A stretch of DNA of 6,808 nt from contig JACDEY010000057.1 of assembly GCA_013816105.1 (NCBI GenBank), positions 1 through 6,808 of the forward strand, read 5' to 3'. Positions 1-4,063 of this stretch are shown in pieces. The notes beneath the pieces were generated by a model. The model was given only the letters and a program-made list of their open reading frames with translations, made no database searches and was not told the DNA's origin. The position numbers and the translations under genes were made by a program. Positions within the stretch are counted from its first letter, which is position 1, and each line of letters begins with the position of its first letter. This stretch comes from Actinomycetota bacterium (GTDB lineage Bacteria; Actinomycetota; UBA4738).

Positions 1-421
1 GGATGGACCCGGGCGCGACCTGACGAGCGTCCTTGAGAGATGTGCCCAGCAGCGACCCCGCAGCCGGGTTCTGGTAGAGAACCCGATCCTGCGCGTCCAG
101 GAGGATCACCGCTTCGTCCAGGGCCGAAAGCATCGCGTCGCGGGTCGTGCGGTCGCGTTCGAGCGTTCGTAGGCGCGCACGGACCTCTCCCCGCAGCCGG
201 TTCACCGCTTCCGCAAGCAGGCCGAGGTCGCCGCTCCCGCTCTCGGGGAGGGATGACGAAAGGTCGCCCTCGCGCATCCGGGCTATCGCGGCCGCGATCG
301 CCCGGACCGAGGCCGAGAAGCGGCGGGTCCTCAGGATGAGCGCAATGGCGACGGCAGCGCCGATCAATGCGGCGCACGCGAGGAGGATGACGGTGAGAGG
401 AGTGCCGACCGCGAGCCCCAT
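1..421 (-). CDS. Sensor histidine kinase, PhoR/SenX3-like, N-terminal part (cut by left window edge)
   Basis: Reading leftwards from an ATG at 421-419, an open frame of 140 codons runs off the window. Residues ~4-30 form one long hydrophobic segment. After the RTRR positive patch, residues ~34-90 look like a HAMP linker (an IAAAIARMREGDLS stretch, then an amphipathic NRLRGEV helix). Residues ~95-140 look like the start of a PAS domain (AVILLDAQDRVLYQNPAA, then LLG). TM-HAMP-PAS is the front half of PhoR/SenX3-type kinases; the HisKA and ATPase domains lie outside. There is no extracytoplasmic sensor domain, as expected for a kinase that reads phosphate through the Pst transporter and PhoU. 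No response regulator lies upstream, so the partner should follow the kinase, as in senX3-regX3 order. It is divergent from uppP. There is no clear Shine-Dalgarno; a TAAGAC hexamer just upstream suggests a near-leaderless mRNA. The kinase class is well supported; the phosphate role rests on context. Confidence 0.82.
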   Translation of the reverse strand, partial: MGLAVGTPLTVILLACAALIGAAVAIALILRTRRFSASVRAIAAAIARMREGDLSSSLPESGSGDLGLLAEAVNRLRGEVRARLRTLERDRTTRDAMLSALDEAVILLDAQDRVLYQNPAAGSLLGTSLKDARQVAPGSI

Positions 422-431
422 GGTCGGGCAA

Positions 432-441
432 GTCTTACCAT
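432..441. promoter_or_regulatory. Overlapping divergent -10 candidates for kinase (-) and uppP (+)
   Basis: In the 72-bp gap between two divergent start codons, the minus strand reads TAAGAC (437 to 432), ending 10 nt before the kinase ATG. The plus strand reads TACCAT (436-441), a TANNNT hexamer about 52 nt before the uppP ATG. The two hexamers overlap, so the promoters could exclude each other. The minus-strand one would give a leader of only a few nucleotides. No GTTCAY repeat is present here, so nothing indicates PHO-box control of either gene. A short hairpin (CGGCC-GTCC-GGCCG, 451-464) lies in the putative uppP leader. This rests on motif likeness only. Confidence 0.3.
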
Positions 442-493
442 GTCCCCTCGCGGCCGTCCGGCCGTCGTCCGAGAGCCGGAGGGAGGCGACCCC

Positions 494-1339
494 ATGAGTA
501 CCCTGCAGGCCATCGTCCTCGGCCTCGTCCAAGGCCTCACGGAGTTCCTGCCGATCTCCAGCTCGGGGCACCTCATCCTCGTCCCCTGGCTGTTCAACTG
601 GACGTTTCTCCTGGACAACCCCGACCTGAACAAGACGTTCGATGTCGCCCTGCACCTGGGGACGTTCCTGGGCGTGGTGGCTTACTTCTGGCGAGACATC
701 GGTAGGTACCTGGGAGCGTGGCTACGGTCGCTCGGGCGCCGTCGCGTCGAGACGCCTGAGGAGCGCATCGCCTGGTACCTAGTAGTTGGAACGGTTCCGG
801 GCATCGTGCTCGGGGTGCTTGCCGAGGACCTCGTGACCGATCGGCTGGGCGATCCATGGCTCATCGCCCTCATGCTCGCCGTCTTCGGAGTCGTCCTCTA
901 CCTGGTCGACCGATGGGCTCGGCGGACACGCGAGCTGCCCGATCTGCGCCTTCGAGACGCCATCCTCATCGGGACGGCGCAGGCGATTGCGCTCTCCCCG
1001 GGAGTCTCGCGCTCCGGTGTGACCATCACGGCGGCGCGAGCCGTCGGCCTGAACCGAGAGGCCGCGACCCGGTTCTCCTTCCTCCTGTCGCTCCCGATCA
1101 TCGCGGGCGCCATGGCGTACCGCGGAGTGGGCCTCTTGAGCGAGGGCCTCCCGGCGGGCCTGGCCGGCCCCTTCGCGTGGGGCATCGCCGCCTCGGCCGT
1201 CAGCGGCTTCGCCGCGATCTGGGGCCTGCTCGCCTATCTGCGACGGCGGGACTTTCTCCCCTTCGTGCTCTACCGCCTGCTGGCGGCCGTCGTCGTTCTG
1301 GGGTTGATCGCGGCCGGGGTCCGCTCCGCCTCGATCTGA
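494..1339 (+). CDS. uppP: Undecaprenyl-diphosphatase (UppP/BacA family)
   Basis: 281-aa polytopic membrane protein. UppP dephosphorylates undecaprenyl diphosphate to the monophosphate carrier used for peptidoglycan and other surface polymers, with the active site facing the periplasmic side; overexpression gives bacitracin resistance. Both family signatures are present: the (E/Q)xxxE box with its serine tail (Q13, E17, then PISSSGH at 20-26) and the PGxSRSxxT box at 169-177, whose R173 matches the catalytic arginine of the family. H54 in FDVALHLGT is also typical. Length matches the usual 265-285 aa. The start at 494 is preferred over the in-frame ATG at 440 because GGAGGG (478-483) lies just upstream and residue 1 begins the conserved STLQAIVLGLVQG segment. 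The gene is divergent from the kinase and convergent with the acidic ORF, stop to stop, with 12 nt between. It is a housekeeping gene; its link to phosphate is that it releases Pi outside the membrane. Confidence 0.95.
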   Translation: MSTLQAIVLGLVQGLTEFLPISSSGHLILVPWLFNWTFLLDNPDLNKTFDVALHLGTFLGVVAYFWRDIGRYLGAWLRSLGRRRVETPEERIAWYLVVGTVPGIVLGVLAEDLVTDRLGDPWLIALMLAVFGVVLYLVDRWARRTRELPDLRLRDAILIGTAQAIALSPGVSRSGVTITAARAVGLNREAATRFSFLLSLPIIAGAMAYRGVGLLSEGLPAGLAGPFAWGIAASAVSGFAAIWGLLAYLRRRDFLPFVLYRLLAAVVVLGLIAAGVRSASI

Positions 1340-1351
1340 CGTCGGGTCGGG

Positions 1352-1570
1352 TCAACCCAGGAGATCGGCGTCCTCGACCTCCGGCCCGAACGGCGGCTCG
1401 GTCGCTGACTTTGGCGGGTCATCGCGCAGATCGGAGCCGTCGTCCGCGACTTCATTCAAGGCCTGATCCTCCGGGCCCTCGGCCAGGAGACCAGGATCTC
1501 CCGTCTCCGGGACGGTCTCTTCGGCGGTTCCCTCCTGCTCGGGTGCGTCGGGCACGCGCGACGATTCCAT
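1352..1570 (-). CDS. Small acidic, proline-rich hypothetical protein (72 aa)
   Basis: Not recognised. The frame starts MESSRVPDAPEQEG and ends EVEDADLLG. About 22 of 72 residues are Asp or Glu against 3 Arg/Lys, with about 10 prolines, only one aromatic residue (Phe) and no cysteine. There is no membrane segment or signal peptide. The composition predicts a disordered, strongly acidic cytoplasmic protein. The start is chosen because a strong Shine-Dalgarno (AAGGAGG, 1576-1582 on the minus strand) lies 5 nt before the ATG. The same frame stays open upstream to 2203, but that part runs antisense through the PhoX-like gene and is not credible coding. Its stop faces the uppP stop across 12 nt with no hairpin between, so the two transcripts probably overlap at their 3' ends. 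Function unknown. Confidence 0.55.
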   Translation of the reverse strand: MESSRVPDAPEQEGTAEETVPETGDPGLLAEGPEDQALNEVADDGSDLRDDPPKSATEPPFGPEVEDADLLG

Positions 1571-1715
1571 TGCCGCCTCCTTCACCTTCGTGGAATGCTG
1601 ACTCGGACATTGGTAGCCGGCGAAGGTGGCCGGACCGCGACCCGGCCGCGGCGGACGGATGTACCTTCGGGAACCGAGAGGCGTCGGGCCGGCGAGGTCT
1701 TCCCCTCCGGGAGCG

Positions 1716-1770
1716 TTTCCAGGGTCGTTCACTTCCCCCTCATCCCACGTCCAACTGCTCCTCCTAGGGT
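1716..1770 (+). promoter_or_regulatory. PHO-box promoter 1 (PhoX-like gene)
   Basis: GTTCACTTCCC (1727-1737) is followed in register by CCTCATCCCAC (1738-1748) and preceded by a weak unit, TTTCCAGGGTC (1716-1726). Units are 11 nt, the period of actinobacterial PHO boxes, whose consensus begins G(G/T)TCAYY. A TAGGGT -10 hexamer sits at 1765-1770, 38 nt from the start of the core GTTCA unit, the same distance as in the two other PHO promoters here. The predicted mRNA start near 1777 gives a leader of about 26 nt containing AAGGAG. The rest of the 1571-1802 gap should hold the minus-strand promoter of the acidic ORF; only a weak TACCAA (1615 to 1610, minus strand) was seen. The PHO-box match is weaker than at the other two sites. 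Confidence 0.55.
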
Positions 1771-1802
1771 CGAGCTGACCTCGAACCCGAAAGGAGAAGG
1801 TC

Positions 1803-3341
1803 ATGGAACATGGAGACGGATCCCGGATGCGGATCTTCCCGCTCGCCGGTCTCGTGGCTGCGACGCTCGCGGCCGGCTCGCCCACTCTCGCGGCGCCGCC
1901 CGGGGCGCCCGAGGGAACGTCCGTCAAGCCGTACGCCGAGGCGGTCGGCGGAGGGTATGACGTGCAGCCGCTGCTGTCGGTCGGCGACCGGGTGCAGGAG
2001 ACCACCCACCCGAACCTGCAGTACCAGATGATCGGCATCCCCGATGGGCTGGGCGCGCACGCCGTCGAGAACGGCCGGGCGGTGCTGTACATGAACCACG
2101 AGCTCGTGAACACGGTGACGTCCGAGCCGGTGGTCGCCGCCCCGCTGAACCGGGGGGCGTTCGTCTCGAAGTACATCCTGGACGAGGACGGAGACGCAAT
2201 CACGGGCGAGCGCGCCTACGACTTCGTGTATCAGGAGAACGCCTTCGTCGGCCCGGCCGCGCAGACCGACAACGCGACCCCGGCCTTCGCCCGGTTCTGC
2301 GCGGCGTACCTCGCCGGCCCCGCGGACGGGTTCGACCGCCAGATCTACCTGACGAACGAGGAGGCCGATGGCCCTGCGACCTTCGACCCCGCGGGTGGGC
2401 AGACCGTCGCCGTCTTCGACAACGAGGCCCACGCGCTCCCGAAGCTCGGGCGCTTCTCGAAGGAAAACTCCGTCGTGAAGCCCGGCACCGGTGAGCGGAC
2501 GGTCGTCCTCTCCCTCGAGGACGGCCCCTCGTCGCCGGATTCTCAGCTCTACCTCTACGTGGGCCGCAAGAGCACCCGACCCGGTGTGAGCGTGTTGCGG
2601 CGCAACGGCCTGGACAACGGAAAGCTGTTCGTGTTCGTGCCGAAGGATCCATCCAAGAACTCGGAGCTCACCTTCCAGGAGGGAACCATCTCCGGGCGGT
2701 GGGTGGAGGTCCCCAACGCCGAGAGCCTCACCGACGTCCAGCTCGAGGCCGAGGCCGATGCCCTCGGTGCCTTCGGCTTCGTGCGGATCGAAGACGGAGC
2801 CTTCAGCAAGACGGACTCCGACCGGTTCTTCTTCGACACAACCGGGGGCAACGAGGCCGCCGGCAACACCCTCGGCCGTCTCTACGAGCTGCGGTTCGGG
2901 GCGTCGGGGCCGCTCTCCTCGCCAACCCTGACGGTGATCTACAACGCGGATCGCGTCATCGCGGCGGGCGGCGACATCGCCATCAGCCCGGACAACGTCG
3001 ATACGAGCGAGAACTCCCTGATGGTGCAGGAGGACGGCACCACCCAGTCCCGGCTGATCATGGCTCAGAAGGACCGCGACGGGAGCATCTGGCGGTTCCC
3101 CCTCGTGAACGGCAGCGTCGACGTGGCGGGCCGCGAGCGGGTCGTCGAGCTGAACCCCCCCGGCCGGGACAACATCGAGGTGAACGCCGGCATCTGGGAG
3201 ACAAGCGGCATCATCGACGCGTCGAGCATCTACGGGGCGGACACATGGCTGTTCGACGTCCAGGCCCATCCGCCGACGACGGCCCCCTTCCCGAACACGG
3301 TGGAGGACGGCCAGCTCCTGCTGCTGCGCCCCGGCTCGTAG
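1803..3341 (+). CDS. Secreted DUF839 / PhoX-like phosphatase-family protein
   Basis: 512-aa exported protein resembling the DUF839/PhoX beta-propeller family, metal-dependent phosphatases that free Pi from organic esters outside the cell. Family-like landmarks in order: MNHEL (97-101), LTNEE (183-187), LEDG..SQLYLYVG (from ~238), LDNGKLFVFVP, SPDNVDTSENSLMVQEDG (395-412) and TWLFDVQAH (to H489), the counterpart of the C-terminal QHPG region. Residues ~9-31 form a Sec-like signal (MRIFPLAGLVAATLAAG) with cleavage likely near TLAA/PPG. No twin arginine is present, although studied PhoX enzymes use Tat. AAGGAG at 1791-1796, 6 nt before the ATG, supports this start over M9. LTNEE aligns with the LTCEEN motif I recall in PhoX, so the metal-binding Cys appears to be Asn; the only Cys seen nearby is C166. 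Activity may therefore differ. It sits behind a PHO box and ahead of a terminator. Family call good; enzymatic role inferred. Confidence 0.8.
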   Translation: MEHGDGSRMRIFPLAGLVAATLAAGSPTLAAPPGAPEGTSVKPYAEAVGGGYDVQPLLSVGDRVQETTHPNLQYQMIGIPDGLGAHAVENGRAVLYMNHELVNTVTSEPVVAAPLNRGAFVSKYILDEDGDAITGERAYDFVYQENAFVGPAAQTDNATPAFARFCAAYLAGPADGFDRQIYLTNEEADGPATFDPAGGQTVAVFDNEAHALPKLGRFSKENSVVKPGTGERTVVLSLEDGPSSPDSQLYLYVGRKSTRPGVSVLRRNGLDNGKLFVFVPKDPSKNSELTFQEGTISGRWVEVPNAESLTDVQLEAEADALGAFGFVRIEDGAFSKTDSDRFFFDTTGGNEAAGNTLGRLYELRFGASGPLSSPTLTVIYNADRVIAAGGDIAISPDNVDTSENSLMVQEDGTTQSRLIMAQKDRDGSIWRFPLVNGSVDVAGRERVVELNPPGRDNIEVNAGIWETSGIIDASSIYGADTWLFDVQAHPPTTAPFPNTVEDGQLLLLRPGS

Positions 3342-3367
3342 CCCGCCAGCTCACCTCTCACCCCCAC

Positions 3368-3407
3368 GGAGGCCCGTCCCTGACCGGGCGGGCCTCCTGC
3401 CGTTTCC
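3368..3407 (+). terminator. Hairpin terminator after the PhoX-like gene
   Basis: GGAGGCCCG (3368-3376) pairs perfectly with CGGGCCTCC (3389-3397), a 9-bp GC-rich stem. Three further C-G pairs are possible inside it across a bulge (TCCC...GGG). The tail TGCCGTTTCCC has only a short T run, as is usual for high-GC terminators. It lies 26 nt after the stop codon and 20 nt before the next PHO box, so it separates the two transcription units. Confidence 0.65.
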
Positions 3408-3416
3408 CATCGGAAC

Positions 3417-3471
3417 GTTCACGCCTCGTTCATGGGGTCGCTCTCGCGCCGCTACCCGCTGCCGTTAGCTT
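3417..3471 (+). promoter_or_regulatory. PHO-box promoter 2 (small ORF unit)
   Basis: There are two adjoining 11-nt direct repeats, GTTCACGCCTC (3417-3427) and GTTCATGGGGT (3428-3438), both fitting the actinobacterial PHO-box half-site. A TAGCTT -10 hexamer (3466-3471) lies 38 nt from the start of the second repeat. Only 6 nt separate the hexamer from an ATG at 3478, so transcription is predicted to begin at or next to that start codon. As at other PhoP-type promoters, no good -35 is seen where the repeats sit. This points to a phosphate-regulated unit between the phosphatase-like gene and pstS. Confidence 0.65.
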
Positions 3472-3477
3472 CGGGCC

Positions 3478-3534
3478 ATGGACGCGGCTTCGGAGCTGCT
3501 GCACGGAGCGGCCGTGACGCGGGAGATCCCGTGA
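3478..3534 (+). CDS. Possible leaderless 18-aa peptide upstream of the 88-aa ORF
   Basis: The ATG sits at the predicted transcription start of PHO promoter 2 and opens an 18-codon frame, MDAASELLHGAAVTREIP, ending in TGA. Codons are strongly GC-ended, like the real genes here. The TGA overlaps the GTG of the next ORF (GTGA, 3531-3534), which would allow stop-restart coupling. Three readings fit: a short leader peptide, the true N-terminus of the next ORF separated by a frameshift (natural or a sequencing error in the G-rich 3531-3550 stretch), or a chance frame. Nothing in the peptide is recognised. Confidence 0.35.
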   Translation: MDAASELLHGAAVTREIP

Positions 3535-3797
3535 CGGGGGAGGGGCGGAAGTGGGTCGACCTTCCCCCGACCCTCTCCGCCTCTTCTCGCCCCGCTCATT
3601 CGACGAACCGATCGGTCGGAGATGCGCCGGGGCGCCCGCTTCAGTTCTCGGACGTGATCGAGGAGCTGGGCACGATCGCATCCCTGTCGACCGTTGGTGG
3701 GGGCGTTTCCGCGGAGGCGGTCGGGCTGGCGGCCCGTAGAGCCGAATCCCTGCTGATCGCGCTTCGCACACAGTTCCTCGAAGACGTCGTTCTCTGA
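3531..3797 (+). CDS. Hypothetical protein, 88 aa, in a PHO-box-controlled unit
   Basis: Not recognised. It starts at GTG with GGGAG (3521-3525) 5 nt upstream and overlaps the stop of the preceding peptide. The ATG at 3432 in the same frame lies inside the PHO box and upstream of the predicted transcription start, so it is rejected. The first ~45 residues are polar and probably disordered (PTLSASSRPAHSTNRS). The last ~45 look like folded helices: FSDVIEELGTIASL, then SAEAVGLAARRAESLLIALR, ending TQFLEDVVL. There is no signal peptide, membrane span, cysteine or metal motif. High GC at third positions throughout argues for real coding. A PHO box in front and pstS behind suggest a phosphate-starvation role, but the sequence gives no mechanism. 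It may be a 107-aa protein starting at 3478 if a frameshift separates the two frames. Confidence 0.5.
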   Translation: MTGEGRKWVDLPPTLSASSRPAHSTNRSVGDAPGRPLQFSDVIEELGTIASLSTVGGGVSAEAVGLAARRAESLLIALRTQFLEDVVL

Positions 3798-3835
3798 ACA
3801 GAGTGTCCTTCCCGTGGCCGGAGCGGCTCGGCAGC

Positions 3836-3890
3836 GTTCATGTTTCGTTCATCTCGCCGCCCCGGGCAGTTCACGGGTTCCCTCTAGCGT
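3836..3890 (+). promoter_or_regulatory. PHO-box promoter 3 (pst operon)
   Basis: GTTCATGTTTC (3836-3846) and GTTCATCTCGC (3847-3857) adjoin. After one degenerate 11-nt unit (3858-3868), GTTCACGGGTT (3869-3879) falls in exact register. The TAGCGT -10 hexamer (3885-3890) starts 38 nt after the second unit, matching promoters 1 and 2. The third GTTCA unit lies between the usual -35 position and the -10, which may add regulator contacts or tune strength. It has the most matching half-sites of the three, fitting pstS as the typical strongest Pho target. The predicted transcript start near 3897 gives a leader of about 167 nt before pstS. Confidence 0.7.
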
Positions 3891-3927
3891 CTTGAACGTG
3901 GAGTCCACGTACGGCCAAGCCCGTAGA

Positions 3928-3948
3928 ACCGCCGGCCGGGCCGGCGGT
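3928..3948 (+). repeat. Perfect GC-rich hairpin in the pstS leader (9-bp stem)
   Basis: ACCGCCGGC (3928-3936) pairs perfectly with GCCGGCGGT (3940-3948) around a 3-nt loop. It ends exactly one base before the larger hairpin begins, so in RNA the two stems could stack end to end. It is not followed by a T run, so a simple terminator is unlikely. Confidence 0.6.
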
Positions 3949-4014
3949 ATCCCCGGGAGGGGGTTCGAGGCCTGTCCTCCTCTCCCTCTCCGCCTCGAAG
4001 CCCCTCCCGGGGAT
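3949..4014 (+). promoter_or_regulatory. Large 23-bp hairpin in the pstS 5' leader, loop complementary to the pstS SD
   Basis: The left arm (3949-3971, starting ATCCCCGGGAGGGG) is the reverse complement of the right arm (3992-4014) at 22 of 23 positions. The single mismatch is G3963 opposite G4000. The 20-nt loop (3972-3991) is all pyrimidine except one G and contains TCCTCCT (3975-3981), the exact complement of AGGAGGA (4054-4060) in the pstS Shine-Dalgarno. The right arm is followed by CGTGGG rather than a T run, so it does not look like an intrinsic terminator. Possible roles are loop-to-SD pairing that controls pstS translation, protection of the 5' end of the mRNA, or a DNA palindrome bound by protein. 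The structure is plainly visible; its function is inferred. Confidence 0.65.
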
Positions 4015-4052
4015 CGTGGGTGCTCGCTCCACATCTGGTCGCACGTTCCGCG

Positions 4053-4059
4053 AAGGAGG
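4053..4059 (+). promoter_or_regulatory. Strong Shine-Dalgarno of pstS
   Basis: AAGGAGG with 4 nt to the ATG at 4064. This fixes the pstS start and excludes the in-frame ATG at 4016, which would remove the SD from use and spoil the lipoprotein signal. The overlapping AGGAGGA is complementary to the loop of the upstream hairpin. Confidence 0.8.
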
Positions 4060-4063
4060 ATCC

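Noticed and set aside
440..493. Earlier ATG for uppP at 440
   Set aside because: It overlaps the -10 candidates and has no SD. The ATG at 494 follows GGAGGG and begins the conserved family N-terminus.
856..1767. 303-codon plus-strand frame overlapping uppP and the acidic ORF
   Set aside because: Arg/Pro/Gly-rich shadow of uppP in another frame; it runs on through intergenic DNA with no SD or recognisable motif.
1571..2203. Upstream extension of the acidic ORF to a 283-aa protein
   Set aside because: The extension runs antisense through the PhoX-like gene and its promoter and has no family likeness. The strong SD at 1576-1582 places the start at 1570.
1764..3269. 501-codon minus-strand frame antisense to the PhoX-like gene
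   Set aside because: It is the mirror frame of a GC3-rich gene. The product is a low-complexity string of Val/Arg/Gly/His/Asp with no domain, signal or SD, and the plus strand codes for a recognisable family here.
3432..3530. Earlier ATG at 3432 for the 88-aa ORF
   Set aside because: The ATG lies inside the second PHO-box repeat, upstream of the predicted transcription start, and codon use between 3460 and 3530 in that frame is poorer.
3430..3771. 113-codon minus-strand frame opposite the small ORF
   Set aside because: Extremely Arg/Pro/Ser-rich shadow with no SD or promoter; the plus-strand frame has better codon use and a PHO-box promoter.
3949..4014. 23-bp inverted repeat as the end of an insertion sequence or MITE
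   Set aside because: No transposase, target-site duplication or second copy is visible in this window. Position in the pstS leader and loop-SD complementarity favour a leader structure, though a genome-wide copy search was not possible.
3949..4014. 23-bp hairpin as an intrinsic terminator
   Set aside because: No T run follows on either strand, no gene ends just upstream on the plus strand after the promoter, and pstS lies downstream.
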